NCBI GenBank assembly: GCA_021202275.1
Contig: JAJQDI010000018.1
Span: 202,516-266,515, forward strand
Direction of reading: 5' to 3'
From: Bacteroides sp.
GTDB taxonomy: Bacteria > Bacteroidota > Bacteroidia > Bacteroidales > Bacteroidaceae
DNA: 64,000 nt
Part shown: one piece after another, positions 53,619 to 63,205 of the stretch
How the letters are laid out: every line of letters begins with the position of its first letter
Position numbering within the stretch: position 1 is the stretch's first letter
Made by a program: the position numbers and the translations under genes
Notes under the pieces: model-generated
Seen by the model: the letters and a program-made list of their open reading frames with translations, nothing else
Database searches by the model: none
Told to the model about the DNA's origin: nothing

Positions 53619-54680
53619 ATGAACGAAGAAGAAAAATACATGTGGCGCTGCATCCAGCTGGCGAAAAACGGCGCGAACCATACGTTTCCCAATCCCATGG
53701 TAGGGGCAGTCGTCGTGTGCAACGATAAAATTATCGGAGAAGGCTATCACATCCGCTATGGAGAGGCTCATGCGGAAGTGAATGCTATCGGTGCAGTGAA
53801 AGATCGCGCATTGCTGCAACGGTCGACCCTGTATGTCAGCCTGGAGCCGTGTTCCCATTACGGGAAAACCCCGCCCTGCTCGGACCTGATCATAAAAAAC
53901 AAGATCCCCAGGGTAGTAATCGGTTGTGAAGACCCGTTCTACAGGGTAGATGGCAGAGGGATACGCAAACTGCGGGAGGCTGGATGCGAGGTGAAGGTAG
54001 GGGTACTGGAGAACGAGTGCCGCCAGCTTATCCGGCGCTTCATCACCGTGAACGAACAGCAACGCCCTTACATCACGCTCAAATGGGCAGAATCTGCCGA
54101 TGGGTTTATCGACGGGTACCGCGACAACGGACAGCCAGTCGTATTGTCTACTCCGCTCACAAGTATGCTGGTACACAAAAGACGGGCCGCGTCAGAAGCG
54201 ATCCTGGTAGGTACACGCACCGCCCTCTCAGACAACCCTTCCCTGAACGTACGTAACTGGATAGGTAAGGACCCCATACGGGTAGTGATAGACAAAGAGC
54301 TGAGACTGCCCCATACACTGAACTTGTTCGATGGAAAAATCCCGACTTTGGTCTTTACTTTCGCTACGGAATTCCCGGATCTGCCGGCAACAGAATTTAT
54401 TACATTACATTCCCAAAGAGACATTCCCATACAAATCGTCCGGGAGCTCTACCGGAGAGGCATTCGTTCCTTACTGGTAGAAGGAGGCGCTATCTTGCTG
54501 CAAATCTTTATAGATGAGGGGTTGTGGGACGATGTTTTCATTGAAAAAAGTTTAAAAAAGCTGGGATCGGGTGTTAAAGCACCTGAAATAAGCGCAAAAA
54601 ACGATTGCGTACCGCAACTGCATTTCAAGACCGTGATCCGCCATTACACGCCTCCAAAAAGGGAGGGAACAGATACGTAG
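53619..54680 (+). CDS. ribD: Bifunctional riboflavin deaminase/reductase
   Basis: A 353-residue enzyme. The N-terminal deaminase has the zinc motif HAE (51-53) and PCSHYGKTPPC (77-87). The C-terminal reductase domain from about 147 has PYITLKWAESADGFI and RSLLVEGGAILLQIF. It performs two steps from the GTP-cyclohydrolase product toward riboflavin. It is divergent from prmC. Other rib genes are not in the window. Confidence 0.95.
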   Translation: MNEEEKYMWRCIQLAKNGANHTFPNPMVGAVVVCNDKIIGEGYHIRYGEAHAEVNAIGAVKDRALLQRSTLYVSLEPCSHYGKTPPCSDLIIKNKIPRVVIGCEDPFYRVDGRGIRKLREAGCEVKVGVLENECRQLIRRFITVNEQQRPYITLKWAESADGFIDGYRDNGQPVVLSTPLTSMLVHKRRAASEAILVGTRTALSDNPSLNVRNWIGKDPIRVVIDKELRLPHTLNLFDGKIPTLVFTFATEFPDLPATEFITLHSQRDIPIQIVRELYRRGIRSLLVEGGAILLQIFIDEGLWDDVFIEKSLKKLGSGVKAPEISAKNDCVPQLHFKTVIRHYTPPKREGTDT

Positions 54681-54770
54681 CTACCGGATTTTCAGCGGCA
54701 AAATCACTCTTATTATCTATAATTTTATATAAAACTTCCATTTTAGGTTCGGGGAAGAGAAAAATGTTCC

Positions 54771-54778
54771 TATTTTTG
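54771..54778 (+). promoter_or_regulatory. -7 promoter box upstream of the lipoprotein gene
   Basis: TATTTTTG matches TAnnTTTG and lies 29 bp upstream of ATG 54808. The -33 region (TTTTAGG near 54741) is weak. Confidence 0.55.
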
Positions 54779-54807
54779 CATCTTGTAAATAAACACTGGC
54801 TTTCAAA

Positions 54808-56103
54808 ATGAGAATAAACTTTTTAGCAGTCATAACAGGCGTTTTCATCTGCTGCTTTGTGACTGTATCCTGTCTTGACTCTAATAAAAACGACTATGAA
54901 TATAGTTCGGATGCGACTATCCGTGATTTTGCCCTGGACTCGATCTATAAAGACACTTACTACACTTTTACGATAGATCAGCTCAACGGAAAGATCTACA
55001 ACGAAGATTCCCTCCCCGTGCACGCGGATACGATCATCAGCAAGATCCTGATTAAAACTATCCAAACGAATGGTATAGTCACTGCCGGGGATACCCTGTT
55101 CAATATGAATGACTCCGTAGACCTGACCGAACCCCTTGTGTTGGAAGTACTGGCTCTGGATGGGGTGCACAAGAAAAAATACGAAATACATGTGAACGTA
55201 CATACCCAGGACCCCGACTCATTGGTATGGTCAGACGGACCGGTCAGTGACAATTTCTCCAGCGGAGCTGTAACGGGAGAACAGAAAGCGGTGATTCTGA
55301 ACGGGCGTATCCTGGTATATCCTTCTCCGGACAGCTGTTACGTCTCTTCCGGTCTTTCCGCGGATATTTCCTGGAGGAGACAATATACTCAGGGACTTCC
55401 CGCTGAAGCGGATATACACAGCATTACTCAATATAGATATAAGTTATATGCAGCTGTTGCCGGAGATGTCTATACCTCCACAGATGGTTTGAACTGGATG
55501 AGATCAGACGATCTGAGCGGGCAGGTTGTTACCTTTTTAGCTCCTTTCAGCAAAGGACTGAGCGGAATTATCACAAATTCTATGGGAGAGCAGATATTCT
55601 GTATCACAGATGAGGAAGGTGAAAATTGGTCGGAAGATGGTCATGTAGTACCTGCAGACTTCCCGTTGACCCAGATCAGTTATGCCGCGTCCGAAACATC
55701 CAACCAGATAGAACGTATCTTCCTGACGGGAACTTCTCCGGATTCCTCCGGAAAGACACTGTTGTGGCAGTCTTACGACGGATACAATTGGGCCAGTCTG
55801 GACGGCGCGGCTTACGACAATTATGTTCCTTATATGGAACACCCGACTGTTTTGTATTACGACGATGATTTCTACGTGTTCGGAGACGAATTCAATACCT
55901 TTTATAAGTCTTCCACAGGAGTCAGCTGGGAAGAAGCAGGAGGAACATTCCTTTTCCCCGAAACATTTGAAGGACGCTCTAAGTATTACTCCACGGTCCT
56001 GGACAACGACGGATACATCTGGATCATCTGGAGTAAGACCATCAGACAGAACGACGAGGTCTGGAGAGGAAGACTGAACCGGGTCGGGTTCAAAAAAAAA
56101 TAA
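54808..56103 (+). CDS. Lipoprotein, DUF6242-like
   Basis: A 431-residue lipoprotein; signal with lipobox VTVSCLDSNKND (Cys22). The N-terminal part (about 30-130) is a strand-rich repeat like the cadherin/DUF-type N-domains of Bacteroidales lipoproteins (ATIRDFALDSIYKD, ALDGVHKKKYEIHV). Residues about 140-425 hold beta-propeller-like repeats with Trp motifs (DVYTSTDGLNWMRSD, DEEGENWSEDGH, WQSYDGYNWASLDG, STGVSWEEAGGTF). It precedes uppS-bamA-skp, a common order in Bacteroidales. Its function is not known; a sensor or envelope-assembly accessory are possible. Confidence 0.75.
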   Translation: MRINFLAVITGVFICCFVTVSCLDSNKNDYEYSSDATIRDFALDSIYKDTYYTFTIDQLNGKIYNEDSLPVHADTIISKILIKTIQTNGIVTAGDTLFNMNDSVDLTEPLVLEVLALDGVHKKKYEIHVNVHTQDPDSLVWSDGPVSDNFSSGAVTGEQKAVILNGRILVYPSPDSCYVSSGLSADISWRRQYTQGLPAEADIHSITQYRYKLYAAVAGDVYTSTDGLNWMRSDDLSGQVVTFLAPFSKGLSGIITNSMGEQIFCITDEEGENWSEDGHVVPADFPLTQISYAASETSNQIERIFLTGTSPDSSGKTLLWQSYDGYNWASLDGAAYDNYVPYMEHPTVLYYDDDFYVFGDEFNTFYKSSTGVSWEEAGGTFLFPETFEGRSKYYSTVLDNDGYIWIIWSKTIRQNDEVWRGRLNRVGFKKK

Positions 56104-56148
56104 ACAAGGCCATTCGGAACTCCCGCACCTGCTTTTAAAGAGAAAAAC

Positions 56149-56886
56149 ATGCCATTGAAAGAACAGATAGATTTTACACGGATACCTCAACATATCGCGA
56201 TCATTATGGACGGTAACGGACGTTGGGCCAAACGACATGGCCAGGAGCGTAGTTATGGCCACCAGAAAGGCGCCGATACGGTACAGGTAATCACCGAAGA
56301 GGCAGCCCGCATGGGGGTTAAATTCCTGACTCTCTATACGTTCTCTATGGAAAACTGGAATCGTCCTCAGGAAGAAGTGGAAGCACTGATGGAACTGCTC
56401 TTCGATTCTATAGAAGAGGAAACGTTTATGAAGAACAACATACGGTTCCGGATCATCGGAGATCAGGCCAAGCTGCCGGAAAAAGTACAGACGCGCCTGG
56501 CAGCCTGCATCGAACATACGGCACAGAATACCGGCCTGTGCTTAGTGCTGGCATTGAGCTATTCCTCGCGTTGGGAAATAACGGAAGCGGCCAGAAAGAT
56601 AGCCGGACAAGTTGTACGGCAGGAGATCACTCTATCCGATATAGATACGGAATGTATAGCCCGCAACCTGGCGACCTCTTTCATGCCCAACCCCGACCTT
56701 CTGATACGTACAGGAGGAGAGATCCGACTGAGCAATTACCTGCTGTGGCAGTGCGCGTACTCCGAACTCTATTTCTGCGACACCTACTGGCCTGACTTCA
56801 ATCAGGAAGAGTTGCAACGCGCTATCCTTGACTACCAGCAGCGTGAAAGACGTTTCGGACAAACCAGCGAACAGATAATCAGTTAA
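56149..56886 (+). CDS. uppS: Isoprenyl transferase (undecaprenyl diphosphate synthase)
   Basis: A 245-residue cis-prenyltransferase. Substrate-binding [16 protein letters not shown] (catalytic Asp21) lies near the N-terminus, followed by [13 protein letters not shown] and the C-terminal [20 protein letters not shown] and [14 protein letters not shown] signatures. It extends FPP to C55-PP, the lipid carrier of peptidoglycan and LPS synthesis. It is followed after 34 bp by bamA. Confidence 0.95.
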   Translation: MPLKEQIDFTRIPQHIAIIMDGNGRWAKRHGQERSYGHQKGADTVQVITEEAARMGVKFLTLYTFSMENWNRPQEEVEALMELLFDSIEEETFMKNNIRFRIIGDQAKLPEKVQTRLAACIEHTAQNTGLCLVLALSYSSRWEITEAARKIAGQVVRQEITLSDIDTECIARNLATSFMPNPDLLIRTGGEIRLSNYLLWQCAYSELYFCDTYWPDFNQEELQRAILDYQQRERRFGQTSEQIIS

Positions 56887-56920
56887 GTACATTTATCAAA
56901 AACCAAAATTCACAACATAC

Positions 56921-59548
56921 ATGCAATATCGAATTTTCTCCATACTTGTGATGATCATCGGCCTGTTGGGATTCTCTACCCACACCCGGGCACAGGAAAT
57001 CGACCTGGTGGAAATGGACGAGGACAGTCCGAAACCGGTGATCCTCTATTCAGGTACTCCCAAAAAATACGAAATAGCCGACATCCAGGTAGAAGGAGTG
57101 GATAATTACGAAGATTATGTACTGATCGAATTGTCCGGATTAGGTGTGGGCCAGGTGATCACTGTGCCAGGAGATGAGATCACAGGAGCGATCAAACGCT
57201 ACTGGCGGCACGGACTTTTCTCGGATGCTCAGATCACTGCCGAAAAGATCGTAGGAGATAAGATCTACCTGAAGATCAAGCTGACCCAGCGTCCCAGGAT
57301 CTCCGATATACGCTATCATGGTGTGAAAAAATCGGAACGTGAAGATCTGACCGCGCGTCTGGGATTGGTCAAGGGCAGCCAGATCACTCCCAACCTGGTA
57401 GACCGCGCCAAGACCCTGATCAAACGTTACTTTGATGACAAAGGATTTAAGAATACTGAAGTGATCATCACTCAGCGCGATGATCCGGACAATGAAAATC
57501 AGGTATTGGTAGATGTGGAGATTGATAAAAAAGAAAAGATCAAGGTTCACGAGATCATCATCGAAGGAAACGAGGCACTGAAAACGGCCAAGATCAAAAA
57601 GGTCATGAAAAAGACCAACGAAAAAGGAAAACTGGCCAACTTCTTCCGTACCAAGAAATTTGTTCCGGAAAACTACGAAGCGGATAAAGAGGCTATCGTG
57701 GAAAAATACAATGAATTGGGTTACAGAGATGCCCAGATCCTGGTAGACAGTGTGTGGAGCCATGACGAAAAGACAGTAAACGTTTACTTAGAGATCGAAG
57801 AGGGAGATAAGTATTACCTGCGGAACGTAACCTGGGTCGGCAATACGCTCTACCCTTCGGACCAGCTGAACTATCTGCTCCGCATGAAAAAAGGAGATGT
57901 ATACAATCAGAAGTTGTTGAATGAACGTCTCTCTATGGATGAGGACGCGATCGGTAACCTGTATTATAACAACGGGTATCTGTTCTATAACCTGGATCCG
58001 GTGGAAGTAAACATTGTGGGCGACTCTATTGACCTGGAAATGCGTATCTATGAAGGGCAACAGGCTACCATCAATAAGATCATCATCAACGGGAACGATC
58101 GGTTGTATGAAAATGTGGTTCGCCGCGAACTCCGTACACGCCCGGGAGAACTCTTCAGCAGAGAGGAGCTGATGCGTTCTTTACGTGAGATACAGCAAAT
58201 GGGACATTTCGACCCGGAGAACCTGAGTCCGGATATTCAGCCCGACCCGATCAACGGAACTGTAGACATTGCATATGATCTGGTATCCAAGGCCAATGAC
58301 CAGGTAGAATTTTCTGCCGGATGGGGACAAACAGGTATCATTGGTAAACTGAGTCTGCGCTTTACCAACTTCTCACTCGCCAATTTGTTGCATCCGGGAG
58401 AGAATTACAGAGGTATCCTGCCTCAGGGAGACGGACAGACACTGACGCTCAGCGGACAGACCAATGCCAAATATTATCAATCGTATAGTCTCTCTTTCTT
58501 TGATCCCTGGTTTGGCGGAAAACGGCCGAACTCGTTCTCGGTTTCGCTTTTCTATTCCAGACAGACAGATATTAGTAGCCGGTACTACAATCAGTCGTAC
58601 ATGAACAACTACTACAACAGTATGTATTACGGAGGGTATGGTAACTACAATTACAACAACTATGCCGATTATTACGATCCGGACAAATCGGTGCAGATCT
58701 ACGGGATTGCCGCTATGTGGGGAAAACGTCTCCGCTGGCCGGACGACTATTTTACATTCTCTGCCGAGCTTTCTTACCAACGGTATGTATTGAAAGAATG
58801 GATGTATTTCCCTGTAACAGACGGAAAGTGTAACAACATCAGCATCAACTTCACTTTGGGCAGAAGTTCGATAGACAATCCGATATTCCCGCGTCAGGGA
58901 TCTGAATTCTCACTTTCCGTACAGCTGACCCCTCCTTATTCCCTGTTTGACGGAGTAGACTACGGCAAATACAACCAGAACAACCAGAGCGACGTGAATA
59001 AGATGTATCGCTGGATCGAATACCACAAATGGAAATTCAAATCAAAGACGTATACCGCGCTGACCAGTGCAGTAAAATGTCCGGTATTGATGACCCGTGT
59101 GGAGTTTGGTTTGCTGGGACATTACAATAAATACAAAAAATCTCCTTTCGAAACGTTCGATGTAGGGGGAGACGGTATGACCGGTTATTCGACCTATGCT
59201 ACAGAAAGTATCGGTCTGCGTGGATACGAGAACAGTTCATTGACCCCCACCCGTGGTACGGAAGGATATGCCTATACCCGACTGGGTGTTGAACTCAGAT
59301 ATCCGCTTATGCTGGAAACAAGTACCAGTATTTATGCGTTAGGATTCCTGGAAGCCGGTAATGCCTGGCACGATATAAAGAACTTCAACCCGTTTGAACT
59401 GAAACGTTCGGCCGGTGTAGGGGTTCGCATCTTCCTGCCAATGATCGGTATGATGGGTATTGACTGGGCATACGGTTTCGATAAAGTATTCGGTAGCAGG
59501 CAATACAGTGGTTCACAGTTCCACTTTGTCCTGGGACAAGAATTTTAA
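56921..59548 (+). CDS. bamA: Outer membrane protein assembly factor BamA
   Basis: An 875-residue protein: signal peptide (about 1-24), then five POTRA domains (about 45-440; patterns such as YEIADIQVEGVDNYEDYVLI, VHEIIIEGNEALKTAKIKKV and INKIIINGNDRLYENVVRRE). A C-terminal 16-strand barrel follows (about 450-875), with GWGQTGIIGKLSLRFTNFSL, the extracellular Tyr/Asn-rich loop YNQSYMNNYYNSMYYGG and the final SQFHFVLGQEF. It folds and inserts outer-membrane proteins. The Tyr-rich loop is typical of Bacteroidota BamA. It is followed immediately by the Skp genes. Confidence 0.96.
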   Translation: MQYRIFSILVMIIGLLGFSTHTRAQEIDLVEMDEDSPKPVILYSGTPKKYEIADIQVEGVDNYEDYVLIELSGLGVGQVITVPGDEITGAIKRYWRHGLFSDAQITAEKIVGDKIYLKIKLTQRPRISDIRYHGVKKSEREDLTARLGLVKGSQITPNLVDRAKTLIKRYFDDKGFKNTEVIITQRDDPDNENQVLVDVEIDKKEKIKVHEIIIEGNEALKTAKIKKVMKKTNEKGKLANFFRTKKFVPENYEADKEAIVEKYNELGYRDAQILVDSVWSHDEKTVNVYLEIEEGDKYYLRNVTWVGNTLYPSDQLNYLLRMKKGDVYNQKLLNERLSMDEDAIGNLYYNNGYLFYNLDPVEVNIVGDSIDLEMRIYEGQQATINKIIINGNDRLYENVVRRELRTRPGELFSREELMRSLREIQQMGHFDPENLSPDIQPDPINGTVDIAYDLVSKANDQVEFSAGWGQTGIIGKLSLRFTNFSLANLLHPGENYRGILPQGDGQTLTLSGQTNAKYYQSYSLSFFDPWFGGKRPNSFSVSLFYSRQTDISSRYYNQSYMNNYYNSMYYGGYGNYNYNNYADYYDPDKSVQIYGIAAMWGKRLRWPDDYFTFSAELSYQRYVLKEWMYFPVTDGKCNNISINFTLGRSSIDNPIFPRQGSEFSLSVQLTPPYSLFDGVDYGKYNQNNQSDVNKMYRWIEYHKWKFKSKTYTALTSAVKCPVLMTRVEFGLLGHYNKYKKSPFETFDVGGDGMTGYSTYATESIGLRGYENSSLTPTRGTEGYAYTRLGVELRYPLMLETSTSIYALGFLEAGNAWHDIKNFNPFELKRSAGVGVRIFLPMIGMMGIDWAYGFDKVFGSRQYSGSQFHFVLGQEF

Positions 59549-59575
59549 ATGTTTCACTTAAAAAAGCTAAACGTT

Positions 59576-60091
59576 ATGAGAAAGTCTGTTCTAAGTATGG
59601 TACTATTGTTTGCGGTAAGTATAGCCGCGAACGCGCAAAAATTTGCACTGATCGATATGGAATATATTCTGGAAAATATCCCGGCATATTCCCGTATCAA
59701 CGAACAGCTTAACCAGGCCTCCGAGCAATGGCAGAGAGAAGTAGAAGCCGTTGCCCAGGAAGCACAGAGATTGTATCAGGAGTATCAGTCTCAGGCAAGT
59801 TCTCTGACGGACGCACAGCGCACCGACAGAGAAGAGGCTATTATATCTAAAGAGCGTGAGGCATCCGAACTGCGCCGGCAATATTTTGGTCCGGAAGGCG
59901 AGCTTTATAAAAGACAGGAAAATCTGATGCGACCTGTTCAGGACCAGATCTATCAGGCAGTAAAAGAGATCTCAGAAACAAATGGCTATACAGTGATAGT
60001 AGACCGTGCGTCAGCCACCAGTATCATTTACGCCTCACCCAGTATAGATATAAGCGATGAAGTACTCAACAGATTAGGATATTCAAATTAA
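59576..60091 (+). CDS. OmpH/Skp family periplasmic chaperone, first copy
   Basis: A 171-residue protein from ATG 59576 (MRKSVLSMVLLFAVSIAANA, signal peptide). An ATG nine codons upstream at 59549 adjoins the bamA stop but lacks a signal. The mature part is a Skp fold: short N-terminal strand FALIDMEYILENIPAY, a long charged coiled coil (about 45-130) and C-terminal strands (YTVIVDRASATSIIYASPSI). It carries unfolded outer-membrane proteins to BamA. A paralogue follows. Confidence 0.9.
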   Translation: MRKSVLSMVLLFAVSIAANAQKFALIDMEYILENIPAYSRINEQLNQASEQWQREVEAVAQEAQRLYQEYQSQASSLTDAQRTDREEAIISKEREASELRRQYFGPEGELYKRQENLMRPVQDQIYQAVKEISETNGYTVIVDRASATSIIYASPSIDISDEVLNRLGYSN

Positions 60092-60096
60092 ATTCA

Positions 60097-60104
60097 TACA
60101 TTTG
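60097..60104 (+). promoter_or_regulatory. -7 box before the second skp-like gene
   Basis: TACATTTG lies just after the first skp stop and 45 bp before the next ATG. It fits TAnnTTTG, so the second gene may have its own promoter. No clear -33 box. Confidence 0.45.
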
Positions 60105-60148
60105 CAACAAACAACGATAAAATAATCATTCAAATAAACAATAAAACT

Positions 60149-60658
60149 ATGCTTAAGAAAATTGCAATCGTTATCATGTTAGCCCTCCCTTTGGGCGCAT
60201 TTGCACAAACCTTAAAGTTCGGTCACATGAATTCACAGGATGTGATCCTGGCTATGCCGGAATATGAAAAAGCTCAGGCGGAATTAGTGGCACTGGACAA
60301 AAAATATTCGGAAGAACTGCAACGTACTCAGGAAGAATTCAACCGTAAATACGAAGAATTCCAGAGAGAAGCGGAAACCCTTCCGGCAAACATCGCGGAA
60401 AGAAGACAAAAAGAACTCCAGGATATGTACCAGCGTCAGGAGCAATTCCAGCAAGACGCTTACCAGGGCGTGCAGGAGGCACAGAACAATCTGATGATGC
60501 CAATTTATCAGAAATTAGACGATGCCATCCGATCCGTAGGACAGGCAGAAGGTCTGATCTATATCTTTGACGTGGTACGTACCCAGATCCCGTATATCAA
60601 TGAGTCCATGAGCTCGGATGTTACTGAAAAAGTAAAAGCTCAGTTAGGAATCAGATAA
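60149..60658 (+). CDS. OmpH/Skp family periplasmic chaperone, second copy
   Basis: A 169-residue protein with signal peptide MLKKIAIVIMLALPLGAFA. The mature chain has the Skp pattern: LKFGHMNSQDVILAMPEYEK, a long coiled coil with QEEFNRKYEEFQREAE and MYQRQEQFQQDA, and a C-terminal IYIFDVVRTQIPYIN strand pair. The tandem Skp pair after bamA is common in Bacteroidales and may divide clients. It is followed by a long hairpin terminator. Confidence 0.9.
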   Translation: MLKKIAIVIMLALPLGAFAQTLKFGHMNSQDVILAMPEYEKAQAELVALDKKYSEELQRTQEEFNRKYEEFQREAETLPANIAERRQKELQDMYQRQEQFQQDAYQGVQEAQNNLMMPIYQKLDDAIRSVGQAEGLIYIFDVVRTQIPYINESMSSDVTEKVKAQLGIR

Positions 60659-60674
60659 GTATATCATCCATCCG

Positions 60675-60731
60675 GGAAAAGGGAACGGATAAAGGAGCAG
60701 CTCATTCCTCCTTTACCCTTCCCTTTTCCTG
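60675..60731 (+). terminator. Terminator of the bamA-skp operon
   Basis: GGAAAAGGGAACGGATAAAG (from 60675) pairs with CTTTACCCTTCCCTTTTCC to 60729, giving a long, mostly paired stem with a few mismatches, right after the skp stop and before murI. Confidence 0.7.
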
Positions 60732-60751
60732 TTCTATAAGACAGAGTATGT

Positions 60752-61594
60752 ATGAAACAGTTGTTATCTCCCCATCCCGGCCCTATCGGAATATTTGATT
60801 CCGGCTACGGAGGCCTCACGATCCTGAAAAAGATCAGAGAGGCCATGCCCGGCTATGATTATATCTACCTGGGAGATAACGCACGTACACCCTATGGAAG
60901 CAGATCGTTCGAAGTGGTGTACGAATTCACTCTTCAGGCTGTCCGCAGGCTGTTCGGAGAAGGCTGTCACCTCATCATCCTGGCTTGTAACACGGCGTCA
61001 GCCAAGGCGTTGCGGACCATCCAGATGAACGACCTGCCTCAGATCGACCCCCGGCGGAGAGTATTGGGGGTGATACGACCGACCGTAGAAAGTATAGGCA
61101 CCCTGACCCATAACGGACACGTGGGTGTACTGGCCACAGCCGGAACCGTACGTTCCTGTTCCTATCCGATGGAAATACATAAATTATTTCCGGAGATCAC
61201 CGTCAGTCAGGAAGCATGTCCCATGTGGGTCCCGCTGGTAGAGAACAATGAGGCAGAAAACCCCGGAACAGATTACTTTATAGACAAGCATCTGCAGAAT
61301 CTGATCCGGAAAGATCCGGATATAGATACGCTCCTGCTGGGATGTACACACTATCCTTTGTTGTTGCCCAAAATAAAAGAACATCTCCCCCCCCATATCC
61401 AGGTGGTGGCGCAGGGGGAATATGTGGCTGATAACTTAAAAGACTATCTGAACCGACATCCGGAGATCGATCGTCAATGTACGAAATCAGGGAAGTGTAC
61501 CTTCTATACCACAGAGGCAGAAGACAAATTTATAGAGTCGGCCTCCATATTCCTCCATCAGGAAATCACCGTACAACGTATCACCCTTGAATAG
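60752..61594 (+). CDS. murI: Glutamate racemase
   Basis: A 280-residue enzyme making D-glutamate for peptidoglycan. The Asp/Glu racemase pattern is complete: IGIFDSGYGGLTILKKI, the first catalytic Cys in LACNTASAKAL and the second in LLGCTHYPLLLPK. It has a small C-terminal extension. A C8 run at 61387-61394 encodes Leu-Pro-Pro-His in frame, so this poly-C tract does not break the gene. It has its own transcript after the skp terminator. Confidence 0.95.
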   Translation: MKQLLSPHPGPIGIFDSGYGGLTILKKIREAMPGYDYIYLGDNARTPYGSRSFEVVYEFTLQAVRRLFGEGCHLIILACNTASAKALRTIQMNDLPQIDPRRRVLGVIRPTVESIGTLTHNGHVGVLATAGTVRSCSYPMEIHKLFPEITVSQEACPMWVPLVENNEAENPGTDYFIDKHLQNLIRKDPDIDTLLLGCTHYPLLLPKIKEHLPPHIQVVAQGEYVADNLKDYLNRHPEIDRQCTKSGKCTFYTTEAEDKFIESASIFLHQEITVQRITLE

Positions 61595-61666
61595 AACGTG
61601 ATTCCCTTTACACAGGAAACCTGAAACCCCTTCTATCCTATTTTATACCCTAAATAAACAAAATAT

Positions 61667-61894
61667 ATGAAAAAGTCCGCAGATAAAACTCTGGTTGAAG
61701 TCTTCGCCGGTTCACCCTGGGAAGCTGAACTCATCAAAGGATTACTCGAAAGTCAGGGCATACAAGCCGTATTGAAAGATGGTATTCTCGGAACCCTTAC
61801 CCCCTATATCAGTCCGGAGGTGGCTGTTCTGGTGAATCAGGAGAACTATGAATCCGCGATAGAGCTGATCCGTAACCGGGACAGGGCCAGATAG
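61667..61894 (+). CDS. DUF2007-like small protein
   Basis: A 75-residue protein (MKKSADKTLVEVFAGSPWEA). The pattern VFAGSPWEAELIKGLLESQG ... ISPEVAVLVNQENYESAIEL is the ferredoxin-like DUF2007 (putative signal-transducing) family. It is soluble. Its role is unknown; it is common after murI-type genes in Bacteroidales. A 206-bp spacer separates it from proB. Confidence 0.8.
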   Translation: MKKSADKTLVEVFAGSPWEAELIKGLLESQGIQAVLKDGILGTLTPYISPEVAVLVNQENYESAIELIRNRDRAR

Positions 61895-62081
61895 ACGTTC
61901 TATTCCAAAGTCCCACATCATCCGGATTCACACCGAATATGGCAGAGGTCCGGAGGATTGTGTGTTGTCTCTTTGCGAACAAAGCTATAAATCTGAATTA
62001 CATATTTATACCCACAAGCACATACATATTCCCAACGTGACTTTTATACGCACGTTTGACTATCTGTACGACAAAAACACG

Positions 62082-62089
62082 TATATTTG
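62082..62089 (+). promoter_or_regulatory. Promoter of proB-proA
   Basis: TATATTTG fits the -7 consensus, with TTTG at 62055-62058 as a possible -33 box (23-bp spacing, slightly long). It lies 18 bp before ATG 62108 and rules out upstream start codons as part of the message. Confidence 0.6.
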
Positions 62090-62107
62090 TCCTCTTATTT
62101 TTTAGAA

Positions 62108-63196
62108 ATGGAACGACGTTTATCCCGCATTGCTGTTAAGATCGGAAGTAATGTCCTGACCCGGAAAGACGGGACCCTGGATGTCACACGTATGTCTGCT
62201 CTGGTAGACCAGATAGCGGAGTTGTACAAATCAGGAATAGAAGTTATCGTCATTTCCTCCGGTGCCGTGGCATCCGGTCGCAGTGAGATCCCCTCCTCTC
62301 CACGCAAGCTGGATAGTGTAGACCAGCGACAGCTATTCTCTGCCGTAGGGCAGGCCAAGCTGATCAATCGGTATTACGAGCTGTTCCGTGACCATAGCAT
62401 TACCGTAGGTCAGGTACTGACAACGAAAGAGAATTTCGGTAGCCGCAGGCATTATCTCAATCAGAAAAACTGCATGACGGTGATGCTGGAGAATGGAGTG
62501 ATCCCGATTGTCAACGAGAACGATACGATATCCGTCACAGAACTGATGTTCACAGATAACGATGAGCTATCGGGATTGATCGCCTCTATGATGGATGCGG
62601 AAGCGCTCATCATTCTCAGTAATGTAGACGGTATATACAATGGGGCCCCCTCTGATCCAGCCAGTCAGATCATCCCCCTGATAGCGACAGGACAGGATAT
62701 ATCCGACTATATCCAGACCTCCCGATCCAGTTTCGGACGCGGAGGCATGCTGACCAAGACCTCTATCGCGCGTAAGGTAGCAGACGAAGGGATACAGGTG
62801 ATCATTGCCAACGGCAAACGGGACAACATCCTGGTAGATCTGGTATACGATCCGGAACAGACACCCTGTACACGATTCCAGGCGGCAGCAGAATCCGTAT
62901 CCAGTGTGAAAAAGTGGATCGCGCATAGCGAAGGTTTTGCCAAAGGTGAAATCCATCTCAATACATGTGCCAGTGAGATCCTGAACTCAGATAAGGTAAT
63001 CAGTATACTACCTGTAGGGATCACTCACATAGAAGGAGATTTTGAAAAAGATGATATTGTAAAGATCATTACCGACCGGGGCGAACCGATAGGAATAGGA
63101 AAAGCGAACTACGGCTCTGCCGAGGCCCGTAAGGCCATGGGAAAACATGGAAAAAAACCGGTAGTACATTACGACTATCTGTATATTGAATCATAA
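62108..63196 (+). CDS. proB: Glutamate 5-kinase
   Basis: A 362-residue enzyme from ATG 62108 (MERRLSRIAVKIGSNVLTRK). It has the amino-acid kinase fold (VIVISSGAVASGRSEI, FTDNDELSGLIASMMDAEAL, SFGRGGMLTKTSIARKVADE) and a C-terminal PUA domain (about 275-360, ILPVGITHIEGDFEKDDIVK). It phosphorylates glutamate in the first step of proline synthesis. proA follows after 9 bp. Confidence 0.94.
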   Translation: MERRLSRIAVKIGSNVLTRKDGTLDVTRMSALVDQIAELYKSGIEVIVISSGAVASGRSEIPSSPRKLDSVDQRQLFSAVGQAKLINRYYELFRDHSITVGQVLTTKENFGSRRHYLNQKNCMTVMLENGVIPIVNENDTISVTELMFTDNDELSGLIASMMDAEALIILSNVDGIYNGAPSDPASQIIPLIATGQDISDYIQTSRSSFGRGGMLTKTSIARKVADEGIQVIIANGKRDNILVDLVYDPEQTPCTRFQAAAESVSSVKKWIAHSEGFAKGEIHLNTCASEILNSDKVISILPVGITHIEGDFEKDDIVKIITDRGEPIGIGKANYGSAEARKAMGKHGKKPVVHYDYLYIES

Positions 63197-63205
63197 AAAG
63201 ACTTT